Below are positions 1 to 11,644 of a stretch of DNA of 64,000 nucleotides, in pieces. Source of the stretch: Crossaster papposus. Its lineage: Eukaryota > Echinodermata > Asteroidea > Velatida > Solasteridae. Below the pieces are notes generated by a model. The model saw nothing but the letters and a program-made list of their open reading frames with translations. It ran no database searches and was not told where the DNA came from. Within the stretch, counting starts at the first letter, position 1, and every line of letters begins with the position of its first letter. Position numbers and translations under genes: made by a program. The stretch is taken from assembly GCA_037893245.1 (NCBI GenBank), contig JBAIAA010000537.1, forward strand, positions 372,001-436,000, given 5' to 3'.

Positions 1-520
1 GACGTCACCGATAACATTTTGTAAAGTACAACTAGCCAGCGACTAGCATCGTTGAAAGATTATTCACATCATTTTCCATTTGTTTAATTAAAAGGCACTT
101 CCTGTTTGGTCCGGAAGGGTCAGGTAATTTTAAAGGTAATAGACAAATTAACACCCTTGATTATTCTATTAATTCCTGTAGAAACCAAAATTAGATTTAT
201 TACAGTTGATTTTATTGATTTTCTAGGAATATATCAAAAAATCTTTGGCTGCTTGTAATCTGACACTTAATGACGCCATCGTGACGTCAATAACAGAAAG
301 CTCGAGAGCTGTCCTAACTTTACTATTTGAATACAAAATCTGGATTATATCTTACGCGGTTAATTTGGCAGCAATTGTTTAAGGTTTAAAGGTCTTTTCA
401 TTGTAACTTCCTGTCTGGTGACGTCATCGATTTTTCTCCCCATCAACTTATTCTTAGCATGAAGCTGATTATATACATCATTTATAAAGTGATTAAAACA
501 AAAACAAAACAAACATTTAC
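1..520. other. Non-coding stretch, nothing recognised
   Basis: AT-rich sequence with no convincing reading frame, repeat array or RNA gene. Scattered GACGTC motifs are the only visible pattern. I see no feature to annotate. Confidence 0.5.
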
Positions 521-666
521 TGCAGTACGGTATGGAACAACAAACGGATGGTGTTATTGAATCAGCATTCTCATTTTACAAAGTTACTTCCTCTAACAGA
601 GGCTTTTAAATACTTTGATCTTTTTAAAGCAGGGTTAATCAGATTAGGAATTCTCTAGTTGGTTTA
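521..666 (+). repeat. Dispersed repeat, copy 1
   Basis: This ~146-bp segment, starting at CTGCAGTACGGTATG and ending near AGTTGGTTT, reappears at 2398-2552 in the same orientation with scattered substitutions and small indels. No terminal inverted repeats are obvious, so the element class is unknown. Confidence 0.75.
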
Positions 667-884
667 TTTATTTATTTTCTATAACTCCCTCATTTTAGGC
701 CTAATAGAGTTTATAAACTGAAAGAAAAGGAAAAAGACAAAAAGTGATTTGGTGAACTATTGGGATGGCAGAGCACTGGAATTCGCTCATGAGAAACGCC
801 AAAGAAAGGGGAAATTATTGATGGGTAAACAACTTAGATTGGCCGTAAAATTCGGCTATTTTACACTTAACAGTCTTGTTCAAT

Positions 885-1345
885 ATGTCATTCGGTCTTT
901 TCTGATTGTCAAATAATTTTGGAACAATATTTTCAATATGTCATTCGGTACTCAATCGACCGATAATGCAAAGCTACACATCATCCTGTTTAGTATTTGC
1001 ATGCACTAAATCAAGTGATACTCGACTAAACAGTCTTTTAGATTGTCAATAAATTTTGATTGTCAAATAATTTTGGAACACAATTCAGTATGTCATTTGG
1101 TACTCAATCGACCGATAAGGCAAAGCTACAAATCATCCTGACAAATTGCGTCTTACATATTGCGTCTAAACGGAAAACAATGTATCCTCTTGGGGCCAAT
1201 TTCAGTATGTGCATGCACTCAATCAAGTGATACTCGGCTAAACAGTCTTGTTTGATTGTCAAATAATTTTGAAACACAATTCAATATGTCATTAATTACT
1301 CAATCGACCGATAATGCAAAGCTTCAAAACAGCTTGGCGTCTTAC
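885..1345. repeat. Degenerate tandem repeat, three copies
   Basis: A block containing GATTGTCAAATAATTTTG, then TATGTCATT, then ACTCAATCGACCGATAA and GCAAAGCT occurs near 913, 1060 and 1257. Spacing is about 150-200 bp and the copies have drifted. The short reading frames across it are chance products of the repeat. Confidence 0.7.
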
Positions 1346-2397
1346 AAATTGCGTCTTGACGGAAAACGGAAAAGTACACATACAATTATTGTCATCATAA
1401 CTCAATGTGACTCGACCCAACAAAATGAGTCTCAAGTTGGCCGGTTCATTTGTGAGGAAAATGTAAGAGGGTTGTAGATAATGTCCAAAATTGGCCAAAC
1501 AATAATAATTTGTTGATTAAACCGATCCTCAAGTTTGTGTAAATTATGCAGAATATTTCAACATTTCGCATTGTTATGATTAAAACAAAACATAAAAATT
1601 GCACATTTGTTAGAAGAAAACAATTGTATAGAACACAGGGAACGCATCTTTAACCCTAACATCCCCCAAAACTACAAAATAACACTTATTAAGTAAACTA
1701 TATGCAGTAACTTTTATTGGCCTATGAGAATTGAGTATTTTGTATTACTGTGGTGCGAAATGCGGTACCCTCTGGAGACATGAACACAATGTGTACAATG
1801 GAGACAAAACGTCTCCGGAGGGTAAATTTATATAGATGAATAGGTCTCCACTGGGAATTTCACGAATTCGATTTTTGGATTTTACTTAAATTACTAAAAA
1901 AAATAGGATTAGGATGTGGGTTAGGGTTAGTGTTTGGGTTAGGGTATAATATAGGGTATATATATTGGGTCGAAATTTCAACCCAGGAAAAAAATTATGG
2001 TTAAAATGGGAGCATTTTGAAAAACATGCTTGACTTTCTAACCATTTTGTACACGAGAACAAAGCCATGTCTCCACAGTGATGCAAAAATGCGAATTGAT
2101 GTACTAGACCCCAAATGAACGCCAAAATCTATACAAGGGTGTTATTGAAAGCCTACATGTACAGTATGCTCTACTATATGTTCACTCACTGTACAGTTTC
2201 ACTAGCATTTTCATGCCGCTTGAAATAGAAGACAACAACATGCCCGCAGAGAAAATTATTCCATTCATGCGAGTGTGTCTACTCCGACTCGCTTTTCCCG
2301 CAGAATACAGTGAAAGGATCAATACACTGCTCATAATTGAGCACAGTACCTGTGCATGTACATGTAGGTCTAGGCAGTGAAATTATTAAAATGCCAA
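1346..2397. other. Non-coding stretch with a short telomere-like run
   Basis: No gene is visible. At about 1906-1960 there is an imperfect run of GGGTTAGGG-type motifs (GGGTTAGGGTTAG plus degenerate neighbours). It is too short and impure to call a telomere. A duplicated TCTCC/GGAGA pair flanks it near 1770-1850. Confidence 0.45.
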
Positions 2398-2552
2398 GCT
2401 GCAGTACGGTATGAAACAACAAACAGATGGTTTTATTGAATACAGCATTCTCATTTTACAAAGCGACTTCTGCTGTTAAGCCTAACAGAGGCTTTTAAAT
2501 ACTTTAATCCTTTTAAAGCAGGATTAATCAGATTAGGAATTATCTGGTTGGT
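2398..2552 (+). repeat. Dispersed repeat, copy 2
   Basis: Second copy of the repeat at 521-666. It has an extra ~10 bp near the middle and otherwise tracks the first copy to the GGTTGGTTT end. Confidence 0.75.
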
Positions 2553-2691
2553 TTGTGGTAAATGCCCTTAGTTGCTTTCCTTTTCACAGCCTAGTCTGTT
2601 TTAAAACCTTGCGATGTCAAAATTATTTTTTATTAAAAATTGGGTTGCTTATTTTAAAATCTGTTTATGTGCATGTACATTGACAAGTGTA

Positions 2692-2767
2692 CATACATAC
2701 ATACATGTACATGTACATGTACATGTGCATGTACATGTACAATGTACATTGTACGTGCACATGTACA
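2692..2767. repeat. ACATGT/GTACAT microsatellite
   Basis: A run of self-complementary TGTACA and ACATGT units. A similar run occurs at 42337-42385. Confidence 0.85.
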
Positions 2768-2870
2768 TAGTCTAGTTCCCTGATCTGACATGTTTGTATA
2801 CCCAGACATCTAAATTGTTGGCCAGGTATGAAGCAGAATCAGTGTCAAAAAGATCGAACGTGTTTTTACA

Positions 2871-3200
2871 ACTCGGATGCTTTCCTAATTCGGATGTATT
2901 CCTAATTTGGATGCTTTTTGCAAACTCGGATGCTTTTTTAATTCGGATGAATTCGTAATTCGGATGAATTCGTAATTCGGATGCTTTTTGTAAACTCGGA
3001 TGCTTTTTTAATTCGGATGCTTTTCTAGTTCGGATGCTTTTTGTAATCTCGAATGCTTTTTTAATTCGAATGCTTTTCTAGCTCGGATGCTTTTTATAAA
3101 CTCGGATGCTTTTTTAATTCGGATGCTTTTCTAGTTTGAATGCTTTTTGTAAACTCGGATGCTTTTTGCAAACCGAACATATTCGCAAATCGGATGCTTT
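2871..3200 (+). repeat. 17-19 bp minisatellite, about 18 units (left arm)
   Basis: Units of the form TCGGATGCTTTTTTAAT alternate with variants ending TTTGTAAAC and TTCTAGT, giving a higher-order pattern of about 53 bp. A shorter inverted array of the same units sits at 6713-6845 in the other arm, so the array belongs to the foldback element. Confidence 0.9.
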
Positions 3201-3594
3201 CCCAATCCGGCACTAGGGTGGCCCTGAAAGGACATCACACATCGCAGATTCTGCGATTTCGCGCATTCTGCGCGAATTTGAACGATGACAAACATTTTAT
3301 CGTATATATCTAAGCATATATCTGAGATGTGGAAGATTTTATTGTAGATTTCTGCACAGATTTATGTGATAATGAATATTTTCTGGGCAGATTTTTTAAA
3401 AGTCGCATATTTTTATTTTAGATTTCAAGTTCTGCGCAGATTTCTTAGTACGCAAATTTGTGCGATGTCGCACGGATGGGCACTACATGTACATTTTCAT
3501 TGCACATTTAATTATGCGCAGCTATATGTCGCACTCACGTACAGCATATTTATATGCAGATTTATGTGCACATTTCTGCCGCGATGTCAGCACA

Positions 3595-3688
3595 TACGAC
3601 GTTTTGAAAGTTGAACCACGACGTTTTGAATGTTATGATGTTCTAAAACGGACAGGCAACGTCGTGGTTCAACTTTCAAAACGTCGTA
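3595..3688. repeat. Perfect 31-bp-arm inverted repeat
   Basis: The 31 bases starting TACGACGTTTTG are exactly complementary to the 31 bases ending at 3688, with a 32-bp spacer. The right arm of the foldback keeps only one half of it (about 6483-6500), so the hairpin marks a rearrangement point in the left arm. Confidence 0.85.
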
Positions 3689-4116
3689 CTAGAGTTCGTG
3701 CGTTTTAGACCGTAAATTACCGTTGTACGCAAGACTAGCCAATCAGCACATGCGAGTGTTCGTGAGGTCAGCGGTGCTTGCGTTCCATCCAATGAACTAT
3801 CGGGACTGTACCGTAGCTTATTGTTATTCATAATAAGGTCTGGCACACGATCTGCATGATTATTATAATCATTAGTAGACACACCCTCCCCCGCTGGTCG
3901 CGTGACCGACACGCCAGATATGTACATGGACAATGGCGTTTGCAAGGACTGATCCCTGCTTCTATTGTTACAAGGCTAGGTACAATGGGATACGTACGTG
4001 GCGGGAATTTCAATAGTATTTTCGACATGCAGGTTGTCAGGATCAAACCATTTCAATTGCAGGGAACACGAACGACTGCTCGTTGCTCACGCAGTGTCAG
4101 TGTGGTGGACATTGTA

Positions 4117-4635
4117 CCGTAAAATGGGAAACCTTGGTCAATATTTTCAGACAATTTACAATATATTTTTGCATATTAAACAATAATGTTATATTTTCCG
4201 TGTTATGTTTTACAATAGAGTTGGGTTTGAGCCAACAAACATTTTTTGACCGTAAATAAAATCCGTTTGCACAAAAAAAAAAAAAAAAATCGATTTGATT
4301 CCTCAAACACCCCAGAATTTTCTGAAAAGCTAAAATTGACGATTGCCCTCGTTACACACAATGAGTTAAATAAGTTTCCGGAAGCGTATTGTACGTTTTA
4401 TACTCATTAAAGGAAATTCAGGGTTAGGGTAACTTTGGTCAGATCGTTTGGGGAAAAACATTTCTAAAATATCACATAAAATCCAGTTTGATGTTATTTT
4501 TCCACTCTTTTTTTGATCATTTACATAAATAATAAAAACCATGTCCAAAAATACAAGTAAAATCATCAACAAAAGGTTGTTTTTTGCATGTAGTGGCCAA
4601 AGTTACCCAGCATGACAAAGTTGCCCATTTTACGT
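4117..4635. mobile_element. TA-flanked MITE nested in the foldback left arm
   Basis: The left end CCGTAAAATGGG and right end CCCATTTTACGT are near-perfect inverted repeats, and TA dinucleotides flank both (4115-4116 and 4636-4637). The segment is absent from the other arm. It has no transposase. TA duplication fits a Tc1/mariner-type MITE; the family is inferred. Confidence 0.7.
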
Positions 4636-6712
4636 TATGCTTGGGGGTGGGTCACGGTGCACGTTTATGGGTTCTGATGTGAGAGTTAATATACCCATTT
4701 TCTATCTCTGGGGTGGAAATGGAATACACCAGTTTAAGGCATCCGCGTTTTGGTACGTCTGACGGTAATGAAAAAAAAGGTTTTTTGCGTGGACGGCACT
4801 AATATTCATAAACACCCCCTAGTCCAGGAAAAATAGGTTTTGACCTCAAACAAATTGCAACAAATTGTTTTTCACCACAGTGCACTTCTATAAGGTCCCT
4901 AGAATTACATACTAAAAGTCGACAAAAATCCAAGTGGTGGAAATATGACTAATTTGCATAAATCGTTAATCCCTGCCGCGTAATATATTTATTCCCATAT
5001 TTGGGTATATAATATATTTTTAATTTTTTGAAAAGTTTATTTTGGTGATTCTACTTACATATCCTTACATCAATAACATTTGCTAAATCATATAAGTAAC
5101 TGAATGATTATGGGAACATAGTAAATATCAAAAATGACAACTTCGTGACCCTATAAATGTGCGCGCACTACACTGTCTCCAGATATCATCAAGTAGTCGG
5201 TATTGGTGAGCTTCAAATTCACCAAGTTGCTTACTGGCACAGTTATCATATTAAAACCTTATGAAAAATCATAGGAACAATGATAACATTGTGATATTTA
5301 GCCCAGCAAACAAAAACTGGAGGAAAATGGTGTGTCCATAAATTGGGCGAAAAAGTAGTTAAAGGGTTGCCTAACATGGGAGACGTGAACAAGTTCAAGG
5401 AAATCCCCAAAATACATTTTAACGTAGATAGGATTATTGTAAGCAACAACAATCTTTAATTTGGGAGGTTTCCTTGAACTTGTTCAAGTCTCTCACCTTA
5501 GGCAACCCTCCACCTACTTGTTAGCCCAATTTAGGGACACACCATTTTTTCCCAGTTTTTGTTTGCTGGGCTAAATATCACAATGTTAACATTGTTTATG
5601 TGATTTTCCATAAGGTTTTAATAGGATAACTGTGCCAGTAAGCAACTTGGTGAATTTGAAGCACGTCAATACTGACTACTTAATGATATCTAGAGACAGT
5701 GTAATGTGCGCACATTTATAGGGTCACGAAGTTGTCATTTTTGATATTTACTATGTTCCCATAATTATTCAGTCACTTATATGATTTAGCAAATGTTATT
5801 GATGTAAGGATATGTAAGTAGAATCACCAAAATAAACCTTTCAAAAAAAAAAAAAAAAAAAAAAACCCAAATATGGGAATAAATATATTACGCGGCAGGG
5901 ATTAACGATTTATGCAAATTAGTCATATTTCCACCACTTGGATTTTTGTCGACTTTTAGTATGTAATTCTAGGGACCTTATAGAAGTGCACTGTGGTCAA
6001 AAACAATTTGTTGCAATTTGTTTGAGGTCAACAAAACAAAATTATGTATTTTGCCTGGACTACCCTCTGGAACCTGGTTTATGTACTTTGTGTAAGTGAT
6101 TACCAGGCCTGTGTGTTCCCTGCATTACAACCCGCATGTTGAAAATACCCCATTGAAATTCCCGCCATGTATGGTACATACGTATCCCATTGAACCTTTT
6201 AACAATAGAAGCGGGCCGGGCGTCATTGTAAGCGCCATTGTACACAAGTCAGTCGCCAGCAAGAGGAGGGCGTGTATATACTAATAATTAGAATAATCAT
6301 GTATATCGTATGCCAGGCCTTATTACGAATAACAACAAGCTAAGGTACAGTGCCGACAGTTCATTGGATGGAACGCAAGCACGCTGACCTCATGAACACT
6401 CGCAAGTGCTGATTGGCTAGGCTTGCGTACGACGGTTATTGACGGTCTAAAACGCAAGAACCCTACTTCAACTTCCAATTAACGTCGTGGTTCAACTTTC
6501 ACGCGCTTTTACCTGGCTCAAGGTAGCTGCGTATTCGGCCGGATCTCTCCGCGCGGATTCAGTCCGCATTCACCAAAAGGCGACAAATATTTAATACATG
6601 CTGCAAAAGGTGATGCATTTTTTTAAACGTTTTTTGTTCAATTTATTTAAAGAATTTTTCGAAATAAACCGTAAATATAACAATACTTTTTCAAACCCTT
6701 GTAGATCAGGAC

Positions 6713-6845
6713 TGAAAGCATCCGAGTTTACAGAAAGCATCCGAATTACGAATTCATCTGAATTAAAAAAGCATCCGAGTTTGCAAAAAGCATCCGAATT
6801 AGGAATACATCCGAATTAGGAAAGCATCCGAGTTGTAAAAACACG
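6713..6845 (-). repeat. 17-19 bp minisatellite (right arm, inverted)
   Basis: About seven units of GCATCCGAATTA and related forms, the reverse complement of the array at 2871-3200. Confidence 0.88.
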
Positions 6846-6889
6846 TCCGATCTTTTTGACACTGATTCTGCTTCATAGCCAGGTAGCAA

Positions 6890-7425
6890 CCGGCGACAAC
6901 AATAGATCACGACACACTATTCTGCATCGTTATTTTTAGACCATGTGACAATTCAAATTATAACAGTTATAGCATTATACTGCGACTGCGAGCTTTGATT
7001 GTATGCAAACTCAAAAAAAGAATGTAGATCGATAGGAGTTCGGCTTTGCGCAAATTGTAATGTAATGTGCACGCGCAAAATTAACATTGTGCAGTGAAAT
7101 TTGCGTGCTTCGGAAGTGTGTTGTGCATGTTCAAAGGTAGGATACACCAATTGCAGATATCAAAACATTTTAATACCAAATTTATATTAAGAAATATCTT
7201 ACTCATTTGAAAGTAATGAATGATTCTAGGCATTCAGCAAAATGATTGCGCTAGATATTAGGTAATTGTTCTCAGTGTGACAATCACATTTTGTCAAAGC
7301 AGACCTGACAAAAAATAGACTTGACAAAATATCCTCACTTACTAAAAACACCTGGAGTCATATAAACCAGAGCCTCGGTTCAGTTGTTGCATTGCATAAT
7401 TGCATATTAACAAAACTGTTCTCTC
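6890..7425. other. Non-coding stretch, weakly repeat-related
   Basis: The first ~70 bases (AGCAACCGGCGACAA onward) loosely resemble the loop-proximal part of the foldback at 19463-20636. The rest shows nothing I recognise. Confidence 0.4.
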
Positions 7426-8324
7426 TTATTTGTTTAGCATCGGCTGACTTTTCGTCTTTGCAAAGGCGTCTATCAACTTCAGAGTCTTTAGCAAGATTGT
7501 CGGCAACGTATTCCTTGACGGTAGAGCAGCCATGAGGGGATCTGTCGGGCAGCTTGATGAGCTTTTATATTTTCCCTGCCAGATCCAAGGCTTCAGTAAA
7601 GGCTGCCCTTGGCAGAAGGGTCGTCGCCGTCCTAGACCCAATGCCGATTCGATGAAGTCTTTAACATTCTCAGAGAGCCCAAATTGTTCGCGGTTGTCGT
7701 CGCTCTTGAGAAGGGTCGAAATCTCCGACAGTTTCTGCTTCTTATCAGTTGAAGTTATCTTCTTCTTGAGAGAATCAATTGCCGTCGATATAGCGCTATT
7801 GCTGGTCGGTTGGTCGTCGAACATCATGGATGTAACAGGAGTAGGCCCTAAGTGTGACCGTAATGGTACAGTAAATAGAAAGTATCGGCATTTTGTTTTA
7901 TTATAAACGTGTGTATCAGCAAGACGTAATCTTATTGCTTTGTTTAAATGGTACATTTCTTCCATTCTTGGACCGTTTGCCAACGGCCCCACCGGCTTGA
8001 GATGACTCTTCCGTAGTTAGACAGTTTGGCTATAATAACCCCGTCGTCCATTTCATCGGGCGCATTGCGTACGTTGATGAAGGAGAAACATCCGCCTGCT
8101 GATGTGATCGTCACATGCTTCTTATTCACCAGCATATCGCTCCGTATGAATTTGTTGGCAGTGATGACTCTCGTAGTAGTCACAGCCCACTTGGTTGGAC
8201 TTAGCTGCTGCACGCAACCCACCTCATTACGTCCGGCCACTTTCTGAATGGCCTCGAAGATCTGCCCGGGAGCTGTCCCCTTGCAGAGGTGCAGGGTGAC
8301 GGTTTTCGTCCGGTTCTGACTCAT
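7426..8324 (-). pseudogene. ORF1/gag-like retroelement remnant, frameshifted
   Basis: Two overlapping minus-strand frames form one broken gene. The first (8324 down to 7944, 126 residues) opens with an ATG (MSQNRTKTV) and contains a stretch DDGVIIAKLSNYGRVIS that resembles the RNA-binding fold of LINE ORF1 or ZCCHC3-type retroelement proteins. The second frame (to 7426) continues with a polar, lysine-rich segment (SLKKKITSTDKKQKLSE). No CCHC zinc knuckle is visible. The start codon lies exactly in the target duplication of the transposon at 8325-11332; the upstream leader resumes at 11338. The family assignment rests on weak resemblance. Confidence 0.4.
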
Positions 8325-8384
8325 CTATGGCGTGTCCAGGGGGGGGCTTTGGGGGCTGAAGCCCCCCGCACGCGCGGATCCCCC

Positions 8385-8517
8385 CAAACAAAATGAAAGA
8401 GAAAAAAGAAGGAAAGGAGGAAGAAAAAAAAAGGAAAGAAAAAACGAAAAAACGAAAAAAATATATATACATGTATAAACGAAAAAGGAAAGAAAGAAAG
8501 AGAGAAAGAAAGAAAAA
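8385..8517 (+). repeat. GA-rich low-complexity strip
   Basis: Almost entirely purine on the plus strand (GAAA, GGAAAG and AAACGAAA units) with a short ATATATAC interruption. The 141- and 81-residue Phe/Ser-rich minus frames across it are not genes. Confidence 0.8.
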
Positions 8518-9582
8518 TTATTAAATCGGCAGAAACTGGTGATCAAACCAATCGGCTTTGACTGAACATGATGATCCAATTGGTTGATAGTTTTAATTGG
8601 CGACGTGCTGGCTATAATGACGTTAATACGAGCTGAATGATTTTCATTGTTCAACGTGTTTTCATCGTTGTCCACATGGTTGTAAGGTGTCAAGGAGATT
8701 TGGAACTTAACTTGATCATAGCTACAAAAGATTCTTCGAAATATAGCCACTTGCTTCGAAACATTCTATTCAAGCGTTAAACGGTAAGTAAAACAATTGT
8801 TTTAATCATTATAGGGGGGCCTACCTCTTTCCATATAACAAATTAGTGAGTATGTGTATGCCTTGACATAAATGATGTTAGACCTAGATCCCACCGAGCA
8901 GAAGACCTTCACTCATTCGGATTGCATCCGATGAAATTGTTTAAACTTGTAGGCCTAGAGTATACATAAAACGTTGCCGTATAATATTGTGTGGAAATGG
9001 GTTATATGACATGTGGGCCTACATGTAGTTCCTTAAGCGCAACGAGCACAAACTACCCATGTAAGCTGTTTACAACGTACGGATCACAACGGGTGCGGTG
9101 GTGGCCCTCCGCTAAAAATAACCTAGGTACAGGGTCTTATTGTATGTTGTAACTCGTTCTGTTGAATAGTTTATTCCTCGGTTAGATCTGAAGGGGGTTG
9201 AAACGATTATCTGTAATTTAGCTTTGTCTGAATGTATATTTGGCCACTCGGAAAACGGCCCATAGATATAGAAGTCGATTGAGTAATCCGGCCTCAGCTT
9301 TTCCAGAGACGCGACAGGTCGAGGGCCCACGATGAGAGGTAATTTCACTCAATTACCTGTAATTATTGGATTCCCCACTCCTCAAGTGTTTGAGAGTATC
9401 ATATAACACTGATCTCTAGAACTTAGTGCAGTTTCGTTGGGGTTCTGAACTTAGCCCCGAGTTTAGTTCAGAAAATAATTGTAATTGTGCGGGAGTGCGC
9501 TGGCCATGTGAACTATTTTAGCTGCCACCATGAGCGAGAACCAAACTCTCACTGGTCCATTCACCACCACGTGCCATCTGCG

Positions 9583-9700
9583 GGGGGGGGGGGGGGGGGG
9601 GGGTGGGGCTCGGGGGCTCGGACACATGCCCCCCCCCCCCCCCCCCTCCCCTCCCAATATTTCTTGCTCGTTTACCACCAGCACCAGGGGGGGGGGGGAA
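9583..9700. repeat. Clustered poly-G and poly-C homopolymers
   Basis: A ~20-base G run is followed within ~30 bp by a ~20-base C run and then another G run, so the segment can fold back or form quadruplex structures. Similar tracts are at 10273-10310 and 10975-11001. Glycine/proline frames here are artefacts. Confidence 0.85.
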
Positions 9701-10272
9701 CTACAACAACATTCCTTCAGTTTGACTGTAACATTATCGCTGCTAGCGAGCCGCGACCGGAAACCACAATACAGACACAACAGAGGTTCATCAACCGGTA
9801 CGTAGTACGGTGCGCTTTTTTCTATGTTAATGGTGTAGACACGTTGATGACGTTCGCAATGTCAACGAATTAGACCCCTGCCGTACTACTGAAATCCAGA
9901 TTCCTGAACTAGAAAACATTCAAGGATACTGCGATTTTTTGTGCACTTTCATTCGGACCCGAGTACAAACGTAACAGCTCGGCTGACTATGCAGTGACTT
10001 GGCGACAATGGGACAGGTATTTATTTTTCTTAATTGTCATGTTACTCTGTGCAATTTGCTTGTGATGTCTTGTCTATTCTCCAGCACAGTCCATCACGCA
10101 TATCTTATGACATATAAGTGATGACCTAACGGCCTCAATATAAACCCACTGAGCTCACTTGCAAGTAAGGGTGTGCGTTTACGGGTAGTACTGGACCCGG
10201 GTACCCTATTCCCGTCACGGTCGGGTACCCAGGTACCCGCGTCTATTATTAGGATCATAACAAAAAAACCAG

Positions 10273-10310
10273 GGGGGGGGGGGGGGGGGCGGAGGGGGGG
10301 GGGGGGGGGC
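10273..10310 (+). repeat. Double poly-G tract
   Basis: Two G runs of more than 14 bases separated by CGGA. Length may be unreliable in any assembly. Confidence 0.85.
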
Positions 10311-10974
10311 CTTTCGAGGCTGTGATTGCGAAACGCTGTGGTACCGTCCATTCTCAAAATAGGAGGGAACAATTTTCTCACTCGAAAAAGAAAGAGTTTT
10401 GGCATCCAATCTTAACATCTTGTCTGTTGTAGTTGTACAAGGTTGTTATTTACCTTAATATTTATCATCCAATGACAAAAATTGTATTGGAAATGAAAAA
10501 AGCAGTCGAACAAATTTAGCGTTGACGTACCGTTTATGTGCGTGGAGATTGTGTACAAATACTCAAACGACGTTAACAAATACCTCCCCTAAAAAGGGCA
10601 ATAATAATCGATAAATTGTGAAAAATCGTGCTTCGACCCCACTCATTTTTTTCCATGGATACGTTAAAAAAAGGATGTAGCAGTGATATACTGAATTTGA
10701 AAAAAATCTGCCTGTGACCACCTTGCGTTTTATTGTGTTGTTTTCGAACAAAACTGGCAGAAAATGAATTCATGTAGATCGTGCCTGTGTACCTGGCTTT
10801 GCGGACGTTAAATGAATCACTGAATTCGGGGAGCGAGCACGGAGCAAATTTGTACGTGTTTCAATGGTGCGCTTCGAGGTAGCGATCTATACGTATTTAC
10901 TGTGTGAGATGTGTGGCTCATGAGCGTGGAAAAATGAATGAGATACATTTCAACGTTGGTGGCGCACTTTGTTG

Positions 10975-11024
10975 CCCCCCCCCCCCCCCCCCCCCCCCCC
11001 CGCCCCCCGCCCCCCGCCCCCTCC
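10975..11024 (+). repeat. Poly-C tract
   Basis: A long C run followed by CGCCCCC units. Frames with polyproline across it are spurious. Confidence 0.85.
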
Positions 11025-11425
11025 CATCAAACATTATCTTAAAAATTAGCGAATTAAAGCTTGAACGAATAAGTACAGGGGGAAAAAATACAAACTTAAT
11101 CTTAAACCTCGGAAAAACTTACTCAAAGGACAACTGTAACAAAACGATCGATATTCTTGACAGTAATGGTACCCAACAAACCTGAAAAGGCGATTTCAGG
11201 TCTTAAAATCCTGGACCCCCACCGAGGCCAAGACCTCCTGGACCAAACGCTGTTAGACTCTCCGCTCGCTTCGCTCTACCGAAACGATTTTGATTCAGCC
11301 CCCCGCAGGAAAAAATCCTGCACACGCCTCTGCTCATGGTTTACCCTTAACTGGTTCTGGTGGTCCCGTGCGCGTCGACGGCGAGCGAGGTTCAAATTCT
11401 CAAATCGAGAAGATTGCAACGCCCG

Positions 11426-11436
11426 CTTATATATAG
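11426..11436 (-). promoter_or_regulatory. TATA-box candidate upstream of the ORF1-like remnant
   Basis: On the minus strand TATATATAAGCGGG lies about 95 bp upstream of the interrupted ATG. With the 3-kb insertion removed this is a plausible promoter position for the retroelement. Only the motif and spacing support it. Confidence 0.3.
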
Positions 11437-11644
11437 CTAAGAGCGTTGGGGCGTAACGAAACCAACGATATAACGGCTCTGTTGAGCCCACCTGTCGTTC
11501 GATAACGAAAAGAAAAGGCATCTGGTAACAGTATTACAAGAATGGGTATAAAAAAGAAATTGGACGGGAACAACCAGAAGAGTGAGACAAAAATCATGGC
11601 AAGGGATTAATCTAAAACAGATGACAATGTGAGAAGAAGAAAAT

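Larger units (their letters stand above)
2827..6877. mobile_element. 4-kb foldback element with unequal arms
   Basis: The two ends are inverted copies: TATGAAGCAGAATCAGTG starts the left arm and its complement ends the right arm. Matching continues inward through inverted minisatellites (2871-3200 and 6713-6845), a shared middle (3690-4080 with 6075-6460) and a close inner match (about 4820-5411 with 5463-6060). The unpaired centre is about 5412-5462. The left arm is longer because it holds extra DNA at 3205-3594 and 4081-4815, including a separate TA-flanked element. No transposase reading frame is visible. This is a nonautonomous foldback-type element; the superfamily is unknown. Confidence 0.85.
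8325..11332. mobile_element. 3-kb TIR DNA transposon, apparently nonautonomous
   Basis: The left end CTATGGCGTGTCCAGG and the complement of the right end, CAGAGGCGTGTGCAGG, match at 13 of 16 positions. Both ends continue into a GGCTGAA-type G-rich segment. The pentamer CTCAT lies on both sides (8320-8324 and 11333-11337), as expected of a target duplication. Inside are a GA-rich strip (about 8385-8517) and long G or C homopolymers, but no transposase frame. The termini resemble CAG..GGCGT ends of hAT-like elements, but the duplication is 5 bp rather than 8, so the superfamily is open. Confidence 0.65.

Noticed and set aside
1906..1960. Interstitial telomere
   Set aside because: Only about three imperfect GGGTTAGGG motifs; could be chance in GT-rich sequence.
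2871..3200. CRISPR-like array
   Set aside because: Short contiguous units with no unique spacers; minisatellite.
8227..8750. Frames with long Phe/Ser/Leu runs
   Set aside because: GA-rich strip on the opposite strand; low-complexity translation.
9463..9873. Gly/Pro-rich frames on both strands
   Set aside because: Generated by G and C homopolymers.
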